Below are positions 6,810 to 18,000 of a DNA stretch of 35,549 nt, piece by piece. Location of the stretch: IMG/VR virus record IMGVR_UViG_3300021962_000311, positions 1 through 35,549 of that record; one strand, written 5' to 3'. Within the stretch, counting starts at the first letter, position 1. Each line of letters opens with the position of its first letter. The stretch comes from a virus. Made by a program: the position numbers and the translations under genes. The notes under the pieces were generated by a model that made no database searches, was not told the DNA's origin, and worked only from the letters and a program-made list of their open reading frames with translations.

Positions 6810-9652
6810 TGGCAACACCACCAGCTAATCCAAATCCATCAGGAGGGACTAATCCAACTCCCACTTCAACTCCTGCTGCTAATAATTCAACTTCTAATCA
6901 ACAGAATCAACAGAATCAACAGAATCAACAGAATCAAACACAAAATACTCAGCAGCAAACACCAACACAAGATTTTACTCCAAATAACAATACTGGTCTT
7001 GAAGTCAGAGAAGTAAATCCTCCTTTAACACCAGATCAAGTAATTGGTGTTGTTGATACTCCAGTACCTACTCCTGTTTTACCTACATTAAAACTTGAAA
7101 ATGTAAAAATTCCTACGGTAAAAAATAAAACAATTCAAGGTCATCTTAAAGCCATTGAAGGTAAGATGATTGCGACTGAAAAGTTGATGAAAAACATTGT
7201 TAAACTTCAGCGCCTTCAGTATACAACAGAAAAGCAATTATTTGAAAGAAAGAGAGAATTATATCAAAATACTTTTGAGGAATATCTATTAGATAAAACG
7301 ATAGATTTTGGTAAAAAGAAAAAAGATTGTACTTGTATAAGTATTCCTGAAAATGTTCCTAAACAATCTTCACCTCCATTAATACCTCCATTAGGAAACC
7401 CTGCTACAGCACCTGCCACACAACCAGCAACTTCTCCTGCCACACAACCAGCAACTTCTCCTGTCAGGCAGCCAGGAACTGTGCTTCCTCCAATATTTCA
7501 ACCTGGCGGATCTCCCGCTCCAGCTCCTTTTCCCAATCCTGGTCCTGGTCCTGGTGGATTAACTTTACCCCCTCCAACACCATCTCCAGTACCTGATGTA
7601 AATATACCGAATTGGCCTGGTCCAAACGACAATACTCCTCTACCACAATTACCACCAACAACTACTGATAGAGGTAGAGATAAGGGTAGAGCACCTGGAC
7701 AAACACCTGGATTTGATTTAAAGGGTGCAATTGATGGATTAATAAATGCTGGTTTGATTACTGCCACTGCCGCTGCGATATTGTTCCCTGGTGATGGTCC
7801 GCTTCTTGATGCTGTTGGTCTTGCAGCATTAATTAGTAGAGGAGTAATGGCAAGAGCAACTATATCAGCAGTGGTAAGAAAAGTACTTACCAAAAAAGCT
7901 GCAGAACAACTTATGAAACAAGTTGATAAACTTGTAGGTGCTCCCAGACCTAGAACATCTTTTGCACCATCATATGCTTCTGGTGGTATAGTTCCTTATG
8001 CTTCTGGTGGTATTCCTGGAGGCGAAGATTTAGAACTCTATGATTCAAAATCACAAGATTATTTTAGAGGCCTCTCTAGTCAGGCTTTACAGGTAGCATC
8101 TGATATTCCTGTTGGACCTCATACACCACTACCTCATCCTGGATATGTGAGACCTCAAGGTGGTCATATTCCAAGACCTAATTTAAGAGGTATGCCAGGT
8201 CCGATGGGTAATCCTATGCCTTGGGGATGGCAACCAACTCTACTTGCAAAAGGTGGAATAGTAAAATCTTATGGCGGTGGTGGATGGTTACAGCAATTAG
8301 GTAAGTTTTTACCTGGCACTGGCACTGTAATGGCACCAAAGGGAGTATCATTGGGGTATCAAGATAAGTTTTTAGGGATTCCTATAGGAGCGAGACGTGA
8401 GATTCCTTTGAATAAAACTTATGCACCTGCTCAAGCGGCAAGGTATAATGCATCTCCAAGTGCCCCTAGCACTCTAACAACTTTTTCTAATGGACCTCTT
8501 CAGGGTAGACATGTAAGTATTCCTAAAACTACAGTATCTCCTGCTGCTACTAGTTCCACTTCACGAACTGAACCATTAACTAGTAGAACACAAGGACTTG
8601 CTAGTTCTTTATCTCAACAAAGTGAACAAAAGCAGGCTCAAATTAATGAACTTTTAGGTAAAAATGATAAAACTATGACATGGGGGCAAGCAAATCAAGA
8701 ATTAGGAAATAGATTAGGTTGGAGTACCCGAGGGGAACAAATGATGAAAGCTAAACAACAAGGGATGTTTGCTGATGGTGGAATTACGGGCGGTAGATTA
8801 GGATTTACTACAAGATTTGGTGGTCAAGTAAATAATATGGCAGGTATTACAGCAGGATTAGATTTTACTAGTGGAAAAACTAGAGCATCTGCTGATGCTA
8901 TGATTGGTGCTGGAAATACTATTGTAGGAACTTCACCAGAACGAGCTGTTGATGATTCTTTATATGCGGATCAATCTAACACTGGAGATTGGAAAGGAGT
9001 ACCATATGCACTTCCTGCATTTAAATCTGAAGTCAGGCAAGGATTGATGGGTGCTTTTGGTGCTGGTCTTACTTCTTCCTTCGGAGATTCTCCTGAAAAT
9101 GATGATGATCCCGAGAGTCCTGATCAAAGGAATCCTAGAAGAAAAACTCCTACTCCTGAAAGAGACCCTAAATCTACTAGAGCTATGGTCAGAGGAAAAC
9201 CACCAATAGTACGAGAAAAACCCCCAGAAAGAAAAAAACCAGAAGGAATAGTTCTAAAAAAAGATGGAAAAGAAAAACCAGATGATAGAACAATAAATCG
9301 AAATAGTATAGTTCCAATCACAAAGTTAGCAAAATCACCTAAAGAAGAATCAAGAGATGATGATGCCAATACTATTATAAAAAAATCTAAACAAGATTTT
9401 GAAAAATTTGGTGAAGATTTTAATGTATCACCTCCAGATGAATCTTCTTCAGGTATTAAAAATCTTGAATCTCAGCAGAATCAATTGCAACAAAGTTCAA
9501 GTGCTCCTACAGTAGACACGATGAGTACTCCTCCTGTAGTGCAATCACTTGGAAATAATACTTCTTCCCCTTCAATAGATGCTGAATTAGAACCACCTTC
9601 TAGTGCTTCAATGCCTCAGGAATTTATAGTTCCATCTAGCGGACCTTTATAA
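6809..9652 (+). CDS. Tape-measure-like tail/hub protein, 947 aa
   Basis: Visible parts in order: a Pro/Asn/Gln-rich start with four repeats of a 9-nt unit (QQN) at about residues 30-43; a coiled coil at about 108-165; a Pro-rich linker at about 185-290 with a perfect 24-nt tandem duplication; a hydrophobic Ala/Gly/Leu helix at about 308-345; then several A-x-GGI motifs (YASGGIVPYASGGIPGG near 388, LLAKGGIV near 480, FADGGITGG near 653), which are common in tape-measure proteins; and a charged disordered tail from about 750. It follows the gp26 frameshift gene, where phages place the tape measure. No T4 gp29-like sequence is recognisable. A tape-measure or hub-core role is inferred. Confidence 0.6.
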   Translation: MATPPANPNPSGGTNPTPTSTPAANNSTSNQQNQQNQQNQQNQTQNTQQQTPTQDFTPNNNTGLEVREVNPPLTPDQVIGVVDTPVPTPVLPTLKLENVKIPTVKNKTIQGHLKAIEGKMIATEKLMKNIVKLQRLQYTTEKQLFERKRELYQNTFEEYLLDKTIDFGKKKKDCTCISIPENVPKQSSPPLIPPLGNPATAPATQPATSPATQPATSPVRQPGTVLPPIFQPGGSPAPAPFPNPGPGPGGLTLPPPTPSPVPDVNIPNWPGPNDNTPLPQLPPTTTDRGRDKGRAPGQTPGFDLKGAIDGLINAGLITATAAAILFPGDGPLLDAVGLAALISRGVMARATISAVVRKVLTKKAAEQLMKQVDKLVGAPRPRTSFAPSYASGGIVPYASGGIPGGEDLELYDSKSQDYFRGLSSQALQVASDIPVGPHTPLPHPGYVRPQGGHIPRPNLRGMPGPMGNPMPWGWQPTLLAKGGIVKSYGGGGWLQQLGKFLPGTGTVMAPKGVSLGYQDKFLGIPIGARREIPLNKTYAPAQAARYNASPSAPSTLTTFSNGPLQGRHVSIPKTTVSPAATSSTSRTEPLTSRTQGLASSLSQQSEQKQAQINELLGKNDKTMTWGQANQELGNRLGWSTRGEQMMKAKQQGMFADGGITGGRLGFTTRFGGQVNNMAGITAGLDFTSGKTRASADAMIGAGNTIVGTSPERAVDDSLYADQSNTGDWKGVPYALPAFKSEVRQGLMGAFGAGLTSSFGDSPENDDDPESPDQRNPRRKTPTPERDPKSTRAMVRGKPPIVREKPPERKKPEGIVLKKDGKEKPDDRTINRNSIVPITKLAKSPKEESRDDDANTIIKKSKQDFEKFGEDFNVSPPDESSSGIKNLESQQNQLQQSSSAPTVDTMSTPPVVQSLGNNTSSPSIDAELEPPSSASMPQEFIVPSSGPL

Positions 9653-9657
9653 TGTAA

Positions 9658-11739
9658 ATGGAAAATTTAGTTCAACCAAAAACTAAAATGGTGAATGCTC
9701 CTAAACAGGAGTCAAAGTATTTTGTCGCTGAAAATAATATTGTTCCTTTACAGGTAGCAACACCACAATTAATTTTAGATCTTGAAGAAACGAAAGATAT
9801 TCAAATTCTTGATGAAAATAAGGTACAAACAATAATTAAAGAAAACAAGGGGAAATATATTCTTGATAAATTTTTCAATAAAGTTTCTGATTATATTGAC
9901 AGTGTTAATCAATTTATAAAAAGATTGACACAACTGCAGTTAAAAAATATAGAACAAAAAAAAATAATTTATGAAATTGAGAAGACAGATCAATTTTTTA
10001 AATCTAATAAGTCCAAAAAATTAATAAAAAAAATAAAAGAGGAAGAGCAAGAGCAAGAATCTAAAAATATAGACATCTCTACTGATAAAGATGCTGCTCT
10101 TCTTATTGCAGCTGCTCTTGGAATGGGAGTTACATCAGCACTTACTTCTATGCTTCCTGGGGGAACACAAGTTTACAGTGATGTAGTTAAAGAAGGAGAA
10201 TTTGGAGTTCAGCAAGGTCAGAATGTATCAATACCTCCTGCTTGGATACCTTTTCCTAAAGGAACTTCTGGATTAGTTTATACTTCTGGTTATGGGATGA
10301 GATTAAGTCCCGTCAGTGGTAGATATAAGATGCACAGTGGTATTGATATTGCTGGTCCAGTTGGTTCTCCCATCATTACTCCTATTTCTGGTATGGTGTC
10401 ATTTGCTGGTGATGAAGGTGATGGTTATGGTTATAAAGTTGTAATTACTTCTGGACAACTTAAAATGTTGTTTGGTCATATGTATCAACCACCTCCTGTT
10501 GCTACTGGGCAGCAGATTCAAGCGGGAACTAAAATTGGTGGAATAGGAAGCACTGGGCAATCTACAGGACCTCACTTGCATTGGAATGTTTATGTTAATG
10601 GAAGTACGGTAAATCCTGTTGATTGGACTAGATCAAATCGTCCACAAGTCGGCACATCTAGTTTTCAACAAAGTGGAGGTTATGGAAGATATGCTGACCT
10701 TTCACAACAAAGACCTTTGGATCAAGAATCGGAGGGTGGTATTAATATTAACAGACGCATTATGGTTGGTGAGGCAGGAGTAGAATTTACAATTCCCATC
10801 AGTCAAATGCCATTGTTCATAAAAGCAATGATGGAAGAGAAAGTTAAAACTTTAATTCCAAACTATGAAGGAACTACAGAAGCAAATGTTGGATTTGAAA
10901 CATCATCAGGACCTGCTCAAACTAAATTTGCTTCAGGTGCGATAGTTAAATATACAGGTAATCCTAATTACCGACTTGCTGCTAAAAAATTAAAATCATT
11001 ATTCCCAGAAGCAAAGGATTATCATATTGCTGCTGCTATGGGTAATTTTGAAACAGAATCAACTGGTATGTATCCAAACAGATATCAAGGTGATTATTCG
11101 ACACCTCCTACTTGGAAAAAACCAGGCAGCGGTCCTGGTAGAGGAATTGCACAATGGGAAGTTGACCACGCTGGGAATAATTTTAATGGTAGATGGTCTC
11201 AGGGTATTAAGAAGTTTGGACCTTCTTTATTTACAAGTTTACCAAAACAATTAGATTTTGTTAAATGGGAACTTGATAATAATACAAGATATTTACCTTG
11301 GGGAAATGCAACTAAAACAGAATGGTTAGGTTCAAAGGACCTTATAAGTGCTACTAAGAATTTCTTGGAAGGTTATGAAGCACCTAGTATTCCTCATATG
11401 GATGCTAGGATATTAAGAGCAAAAAGTTTTCTTGCTAATATGAGAAAGAAAGAAAATTTATTAGGAATTCCTGAGCAACCCAAACCCAAACCAAAAGAAG
11501 AAAATATTTTTGATAAAATTAAAAATTTCTTTTTGCCACCCAAGAATAAAGTTGCATTTAGTCCTACTCCAACAACTACTCCAAGTTTAACAGATATACC
11601 TGACAATGTGCAGCAAGAAATTGCATACGATACTCAAAGTAAGTTTGAGATGTTCGCTGAACCAGAAAATAGTATTCTTATTATGAAAGTTCCAGTAATC
11701 ATAGATAAAACTACTGCAGGCATTAAGGTTGTAGGATAA
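9658..11739 (+). CDS. Tail hub protein with M23 peptidase and tail-lysozyme domains
   Basis: 693 residues. A coiled coil at about 55-140 and a short hydrophobic segment (AALLIAAALGMGVTSAL) lead into an M23 peptidase domain: SGYGMRLSPVSG, H226-SGI-D230 and the HLHW motif at 306-309. M23 enzymes cut peptidoglycan cross-bridges. A GEAGVEFTIPISQMPLFIKAM stretch similar to tape-measure C-termini follows. A second enzymatic domain at about 435-585 resembles phage tail lysozymes (AAMGNFETES with Glu465, GRGIAQWE). It is probably carried in the tail and opens the host wall on injection. The upstream gene ends 5 nt before; the next start overlaps its stop (TAATG). Confidence 0.75.
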   Translation: MENLVQPKTKMVNAPKQESKYFVAENNIVPLQVATPQLILDLEETKDIQILDENKVQTIIKENKGKYILDKFFNKVSDYIDSVNQFIKRLTQLQLKNIEQKKIIYEIEKTDQFFKSNKSKKLIKKIKEEEQEQESKNIDISTDKDAALLIAAALGMGVTSALTSMLPGGTQVYSDVVKEGEFGVQQGQNVSIPPAWIPFPKGTSGLVYTSGYGMRLSPVSGRYKMHSGIDIAGPVGSPIITPISGMVSFAGDEGDGYGYKVVITSGQLKMLFGHMYQPPPVATGQQIQAGTKIGGIGSTGQSTGPHLHWNVYVNGSTVNPVDWTRSNRPQVGTSSFQQSGGYGRYADLSQQRPLDQESEGGININRRIMVGEAGVEFTIPISQMPLFIKAMMEEKVKTLIPNYEGTTEANVGFETSSGPAQTKFASGAIVKYTGNPNYRLAAKKLKSLFPEAKDYHIAAAMGNFETESTGMYPNRYQGDYSTPPTWKKPGSGPGRGIAQWEVDHAGNNFNGRWSQGIKKFGPSLFTSLPKQLDFVKWELDNNTRYLPWGNATKTEWLGSKDLISATKNFLEGYEAPSIPHMDARILRAKSFLANMRKKENLLGIPEQPKPKPKEENIFDKIKNFFLPPKNKVAFSPTPTTTPSLTDIPDNVQQEIAYDTQSKFEMFAEPENSILIMKVPVIIDKTTAGIKVVG

Positions 11740-13625
11740 TGATTAAATCTCGCACACAGATAATTCCATTTAAAAAACCACCAAAAGTCAAGGCTCTTTC
11801 GCCTATAATTCCTCGCAGAAAAAAATCTGAAGAAACTCGCAGCAAGAAGTCATTATTCAGTACTATTATTCCATTCAATCCAGAGATGTTGAGGTTGGAA
11901 GAAGTAGAGCAGAAACACTATATTGTTCCAACTCCAAAAATAGAATATATTATTGATTCTGATGATAAAAATGATTGGAATTCTCTACTTGAAAGGTTTA
12001 ATTCATTGATGAGGACTTTATTGAAGGTTCTTTCAAATATGAGAAAGCAGCAGCATCGTAATGTCATAAGTTTAAAATTAACTGAACGAGAAATTGAACG
12101 CAGGCATACTTTACTTCACGAAAAATTACTTGAAAAAACTCAGGATGCTGAAGAGGTACAGGCAAAAACTCAGTTAACTGATAAAGAAAAAATTCAAAAA
12201 TTAAAAGATTATTTGTCTGCTCTTGGATATGCAGCTGCTGGAGCACTTATGGTTGACCCAAATGCGCCAGTATTGACAGGTAATTTAGGTCAGAAATCAG
12301 TGCAACTTGCACAAAGATTAATGCAAGATTTTGGACTTACTGATTTCCAAGCTGCTGCTATTGTTGGTGTTATGAGAAGAGAGGGTTTTAGTAGTGGTTA
12401 TCCTGATGTTCGTCAGGGAAATGTGAGGGGAGCACCAACTTATGGAGGTACATCTCAAGAAGGATATGGATGGATTCAGTGGACTAATGTGCCAGGAGGT
12501 TCAGACCCAAATGGAAGATTGAATAGAGCCTTGATTTATCTTGGTATGGGACCACCACCAAAACAGACAAGACCCTGGACCGATGAGGACAATTATAAAG
12601 TATTAACTTGGGAATGGAGAACTCATTATACCAGTACAATTCCATCGGTAAAATCTACTAGCACATTAGAACAAGCTGTTTATGAATTTGTTGGTAATTA
12701 TACAGCTGGAAGTAAAGCAAATATTGCAACATATGAGGCAAATGAAGGTGGTGGATTTTTACAAAGAAGAATAGACGAAGCTAATAGTGTTTTAAAGACT
12801 CTTAGGCAAAAAGCAAGTGGAGGTATTGTAATACCAGAGTTGTTTGATAACAATCTTATTGAATATGATACTTTTAGGAAGACTACTTTACTTTCTAACT
12901 TCATCGTTGATAGACCAACGATATTAAATATGAAAGACATTGGGGAACCTTTAGTTATTATTCCATTAGGTAGACCTATTGGTAGAATGATTTTGCAGAC
13001 AATTTTTCGTGATGCTTTTAGAAGATTGGAAAATAAGTTTGAAATGAAAAAAATTCAGAGTCAACCTGTGGAGTTTTTGAAAACACCAGCACCAACTCCA
13101 ATGAAAAGTGAAATTGGAGGTCCTTCACCAGCAACACCAGGAAGTAGTGAAATTGGAGGTCCTTCACCAGCAACACCTGTAACTCCTTCAGTAAATACTT
13201 CTACTCAAAGTTTATCATCGATGAGTATCGAACAACTTAAAGGAATGTTAGACCCCACAATAACTGGAGCAGCAAATCCAAGTGTATTCAATGCAGCTAA
13301 ATCTGCGAGAGAAGCAGCAATGATGCAAGGATTATCACCAGAAGAAATTGAACGACAGGTTCTTATGGCAACAATTGCTGCTAGAAGAATGCAACCCTCG
13401 CCAGTTACATTGGTGAAATCAATTCCAGGTAAAATAATCAATACAGTTGTTCCTCTTCCAGTAGAATCTCCAGAAGCAAAAGTTCCTGATATTTCTCCAT
13501 CACCTCAGGCGCAGGAAGAAAAAAGTCGTATAGATACTAATATATCGCAAAAAACAGAGAACATCATAACAGGAGGTTCTAAGAAGGTCATTATGGTAAA
13601 CGAAACTTATATCTACACTGATTAG
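11739..13625 (+). CDS. Tail hub protein with tail-lysozyme domain, 628 aa
   Basis: The layout parallels the two preceding genes: a basic N-terminal tail, coiled coils at about 70-165, a hydrophobic stretch (SALGYAAAGALMV), then a tail-lysozyme-like domain at about 185-345 with AAAIVGVMRREGFSSG (Glu215 the likely acid) and EGYGWIQWTN. KASGGIVIPELFD near 360 recalls tape-measure motifs. The C-terminal part is Pro/Ser/Thr-rich, with a 32-nt direct repeat (13107-13138 and 13146-13177) encoding SEIGGPSPATP twice. It is likely a second wall-degrading hub component. The stop is 2 nt before the gp27-like gene. Confidence 0.7.
   Translation: MIKSRTQIIPFKKPPKVKALSPIIPRRKKSEETRSKKSLFSTIIPFNPEMLRLEEVEQKHYIVPTPKIEYIIDSDDKNDWNSLLERFNSLMRTLLKVLSNMRKQQHRNVISLKLTEREIERRHTLLHEKLLEKTQDAEEVQAKTQLTDKEKIQKLKDYLSALGYAAAGALMVDPNAPVLTGNLGQKSVQLAQRLMQDFGLTDFQAAAIVGVMRREGFSSGYPDVRQGNVRGAPTYGGTSQEGYGWIQWTNVPGGSDPNGRLNRALIYLGMGPPPKQTRPWTDEDNYKVLTWEWRTHYTSTIPSVKSTSTLEQAVYEFVGNYTAGSKANIATYEANEGGGFLQRRIDEANSVLKTLRQKASGGIVIPELFDNNLIEYDTFRKTTLLSNFIVDRPTILNMKDIGEPLVIIPLGRPIGRMILQTIFRDAFRRLENKFEMKKIQSQPVEFLKTPAPTPMKSEIGGPSPATPGSSEIGGPSPATPVTPSVNTSTQSLSSMSIEQLKGMLDPTITGAANPSVFNAAKSAREAAMMQGLSPEEIERQVLMATIAARRMQPSPVTLVKSIPGKIINTVVPLPVESPEAKVPDISPSPQAQEEKSRIDTNISQKTENIITGGSKKVIMVNETYIYTD
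13107..13177 (+). repeat. 32-nt direct repeat in the tail-lysozyme gene
   Basis: Two identical 32-nt copies (13107-13138 and 13146-13177), offset by 39 nt (13 codons), keep the reading frame. Identity at silent positions points to a recent duplication. Confidence 0.9.
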
Positions 13626-13627
13626 AA

Positions 13628-15079
13628 ATGTCAGATACAGTCTATAACACTAAGATTACTGCAGTAGTTTATCCACCACCTACAGGAGATGTTTATGGTA
13701 TGGGGTCTCCTACCAGCGGTGGTATTGATATTAGTGCATTAGTTTCTGAATTTACATATTACGAATCTATATTTTCTCCATTTTGTTATGCAGAGATGAC
13801 TATTATGGACTCTACTGGTTCACTTGAGGGTGGTGATGATAGTCCTTTAGGTGAATGTGGATTGAGAAAATTTAGTTGTGTTTCAATTACACTTCCAGAT
13901 CCGATGTCATTTAATAAAGAAAATGCCGAAAGAAGTGTGGAGGCGTATCAATGGCAAGGAACAAATTGTTTTTATGTAAATAAAATTTCAAATCAATTAA
14001 ACAAAGGTAAGAAGAAAATTTATACACTTAAATTAGTACCTAAAGATTCATTTACATCAATTGCAAAACAATTTATTCAACATTGGGGAAGTAATGGAAC
14101 TGTTTCTAGTGTTGAATATAATAGAGTAATAGAAGATATTTTAAATGATCAAATGCAGGTTCAGAAAACATTAAATGTTACTGAAGACAGAACAGAACCG
14201 ACAGCTGCTTATTCTATGCATAATGTTTTCCCACTTTCTGCTATCAAAGATATTTTAAAAAAATCAGTTTCATTGAATCAATCTGGTTCTGTTTCTGGTG
14301 CTAGCACAGGAAGTTCTAGTGGAGGAACATCCAACACAAGTAAGGAATCCACTGAAAATATGAATAAAAAAGTTGGATATGCATTTTTTGAAACGTATGA
14401 TAATTTCACATTTCGTTCCTTAGAAAGTTTTGTGAATCGTAATCATACTGCAGGTGCCGCCCCCGACCCAGATGAATATCATAGTTTTTCTATTTTCCCT
14501 GTAAATGATAGAAATGTAACAGCTCAACAATCTTCTCAGGCAATTATAAGTTATAAACATTTTGATGATGAAAACACTACTGATGTTTTAACTGAAGTAC
14601 GAAAGAAAAAAAGAGGCACTCCTAAAACAGTTCGTTATGATGTAACTACGAATACTTTTAAAACAATTGAACAAACTGGAACTGAAACAGATCCTTGTAA
14701 TATTACACAAATTGATGGTAGTTTTCAACCAATTGAACGAGATGTATATACTGAATTTCAAGTAGCATATGTAAAAGTGTGTAGAGAAAGTGATTTGAGT
14801 GGTATGCCAGTCAATCCTAAAAAATATGAACCTTATTACGAAGGAGGAGTTGAAGAAATAAAAGAAAGAACTTCTACTATTCGTGTTCCAGGAAATCTTA
14901 CACTAAAAGCTGGTGATAGAATTTTTATTAGTATTCCAAAAACTCAAGCAGAAAATGGACAACCATCTGAAGTATCCGATAAATATTCAGGACTCTTTAG
15001 TATTGTTTCTGTAGCACATCGTTTGGAAAACATCAACAAACTTTATACCGATTTAGATATTTGCAAATTTAGAGATTAA
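13628..15079 (+). CDS. gp27-like baseplate hub protein
   Basis: 483 residues. The N-terminal half, with FTYYESIFSPFCYAEMTIMDSTGSL and CFYVNKISNQ...KKKIYTLKLVPKDSF, looks like a tube-type domain. The later GYAFFETYDNFTFRSLESFV is a motif seen in gp27-type and other contractile-tail hub proteins. The C-terminal half has a second barrel-like region (IRVPGNLTLKAGDRIFISIP). T4 gp27 forms the trimeric ring that holds gp5; here the next two genes encode an OB-fold protein and a needle, which fits. A Ser/Gly/Thr linker lies at about 219-240. The length (T4 gp27: 391) is greater than in T4. The gene is TAATG-coupled to the next. Confidence 0.7.
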   Translation: MSDTVYNTKITAVVYPPPTGDVYGMGSPTSGGIDISALVSEFTYYESIFSPFCYAEMTIMDSTGSLEGGDDSPLGECGLRKFSCVSITLPDPMSFNKENAERSVEAYQWQGTNCFYVNKISNQLNKGKKKIYTLKLVPKDSFTSIAKQFIQHWGSNGTVSSVEYNRVIEDILNDQMQVQKTLNVTEDRTEPTAAYSMHNVFPLSAIKDILKKSVSLNQSGSVSGASTGSSSGGTSNTSKESTENMNKKVGYAFFETYDNFTFRSLESFVNRNHTAGAAPDPDEYHSFSIFPVNDRNVTAQQSSQAIISYKHFDDENTTDVLTEVRKKKRGTPKTVRYDVTTNTFKTIEQTGTETDPCNITQIDGSFQPIERDVYTEFQVAYVKVCRESDLSGMPVNPKKYEPYYEGGVEEIKERTSTIRVPGNLTLKAGDRIFISIPKTQAENGQPSEVSDKYSGLFSIVSVAHRLENINKLYTDLDICKFRD

Positions 15080-18000
15080 TGGAAAATATCAATCTTAATC
15101 AAAGACTAACTGAAATAGTTGAAAAAATTGCAAAGGGCAAAGAATATCTTGCTCCAGGTATTGTAGTCGCAGTTGATTCTGAAAGCAAAGCAAGAGTCAA
15201 AGTAAGAATACCCCATATGCATGGGTATTGTGATGCAGAAGGAAATAATTGCGATGATCAGGTAATAGAAAATGATAGTTTACCATATATTAAAGTTCCA
15301 CTTTTAAAGAGTGCTCCTCCAGGAGTTCAAAATGCTTATGAGAAATATTTCAAGGGTGATCACGTTCGTGTAAGAATTGAAGGTGATGATCCATCTAACT
15401 GGGAAGTTGTTACCAAAATAAAACCTCTTCCTGGTATGGGAGGAAAGGAAAAAGAAAATATTCAAAACTCTTTGGTGACGGATAAACTTGTACAAGAGTG
15501 TGAAGGTTCTTTTGTTACTGATTCTCCTGAAGGAAGAGATTGCTGTACAGTAATCACTGAATCTGCAAAAATTAAACAGAACGGTGAGAATGTTTCAGGT
15601 GCTGATCGATGCGGTTCTGGCGGTAAACTAAAAGATGGAATCACAGCAGAGATTGCTGATTTTATGAAAATTGTTCAGAGCACCAATGGAAAAATTGGTA
15701 CTCAATTTGTTAGTAATATCACTGGAGAATTATTCTCCATGGCTTCCTATATTCAAAAATACACTGCATCTATTTTAGGTGTTCTTCGCAGTGCTATTAA
15801 CTGGATTAAAGCAATCATCACTAAGTATGCTAGACAAGCAATTGATGCTTTAGTAAAAGCAATTATGGTTCCTATTAAAGGAGTTACCAAAGTTGTTGAT
15901 GATACGATTGAACAAATTTTGCAAATGATTGCTTGTTCTTTTGGCAATCTTGAAGCATTACTGCAAAATTTATTAGAAGGTCTTTTAAATTCTCTTCTTG
16001 ATAGTGCATTAAATGCAATTTGGGGTTGTTTAGATCCATTGATTGATGGTATTATTAATACTATTTTAAGTGAAATATCATCTCTTTTGAATAGCATTTT
16101 AAGTGCTATTTCAAGCATTGCTGGTCTTATTGCACCATTTGGTGATATGCTTGGCGAAGCATTGAACGCTATTTTAGATTACTTGGGAATTTCTTGTGGC
16201 GGAGCAGGCGATTGTACTGCTACTGGTCAAGCAACAATGATTTCCAAGTTTAACTCCCCTGGTGAATATGGAATGACTTTTGGTATTTCCAAAGCATTGA
16301 ACACAGGATTATCAGCAATTGATGGAATTACATCTGGAATTGTTACTGGTGTTAATGGTATTGACGCTGCTGTAGCAGCTGGAAATTCTTTTGCTGCTGG
16401 TGTATCTTTAGGTACTTCTGATTATCCTGGTATTGATACATCAAATGCTGCACTTGTTCGTGCATTTTCTGTTGCAGAGGGAGCTCTTGGACCATCTGTA
16501 TCTAGTGTTTTTGATTTTTGTGATGGTGGCGCTGGTTCTACAACAGCAGTTATTTTAGGTACAGATTTAGTATCAAATTATATGGTTACTGCATCTGCAG
16601 GTGGTGTTTGCCCAACAGGAAGTGGAATAACATTTAATGTTACTAGAGATAATACAGAAGCTGCTGGTGCTATTAACGTTGTTGCATATAAATCATCAGT
16701 AGATACTATTAGATTAGATGGTTCTAATAGAGATATTGATTTTACTAATTTCTTAACCAACGCTGATTTTATTGATGGTGATCCTTCTAATCCATTCGAC
16801 ATTATTAATAGTAGTGTTGCTTTTACTACAGCTAGTGGTAGTCATATTGGTACAAATGTTTTTTATAGTAAGAGATTGAATTTTGGAGTTGGAGAAAATG
16901 CTAAATCAGTTTATATTCCTACTAGAACTAGTTCTCCTACAATAGTTGGATATACCACTCCAGGTATTTACTTGGATTTAACTTCTACTACTGGAACTAC
17001 TACAGTTACATTTTCTCTTTCTGATGGTGGCGGTAGTACTAATAGTGTTAACATTCCAGGACCAACAGCGACGGGAGGAACCATTCCTCCTCTAACAGAT
17101 ACTTCTGGTGCGTCTGTCGCTGTTAATTTGATTGGTGGAAGAGTTTATGGTCCAATAACAGGCGCTGGGGGAGGAACTTTATACTTGGGTAATGAAGTTG
17201 TAGCAGGTATATCTGGCAGTGGTTCCTTATCTAATCAACATATAGTCATTGCTGAAGGAACTGATGACTGGGATGACTTTGTTGTTAGAACTTCTCACGG
17301 TGTTTTTGTCAATGCAACTTCAACAACGTCATTTGCATCTATTCCCACCGAAGTAACTTTCAGAGTAAGTTTGTTTAGAAACTCTGGTGATATTAGTGGT
17401 TATGATCATTCAGATGGAAGAAATTGTAGTCACTTCCCAAATACTTCTTCTGCTCTGAATACTGCTGTTGGTAGAATTACTTTTGCATCTACTGCAGTTC
17501 CTGCCGCAGCTCCTTCTGGTGCAGCTCCCGCCCCCGCTCCTTCTGGTGTACCTCCTGCTGGTTCTACAAGTATATCTTATTTCTCCACAACTTATTCAGT
17601 AACTGCTGGAAATCCAGTTCTTATGAATATAACTAGGATGCCAGACACAGCATCTGCATCTACTATTAGATATACAATTAGTGGAATTACTGCTATAAAT
17701 GGCGTTCACTTTGATGGTGGCACATTAACAGGAACTATTAATTTTGATCCTGCATCTGCTCCTCCTACTGGTGGTTTAAGAGTATTATCTATTCCTACTT
17801 TTGCTACTCCTCCAGCAGCTGCTCTTGTTCCCGCCGCCGCACCAGCTCCAGTTAATGTTCTTGGTATTGGTACTGAGGGTAGTAACATTATTACTGGCAT
17901 AACTCCTGCTATGATTGCCTCTGTTTCAGCACTTCCTTCTGGTGGTATTGGCGCTACAATTACTGGTCTTGTTGGAGGTGGTGGTATATTTGCAGTTCCA

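Noticed and set aside
6893-6940. Short regular repeats resembling a CRISPR-type array
   Set aside because: The units are 9 nt, in frame and code for a Gln/Asn run; no spacers. No CRISPR array is seen in the window.
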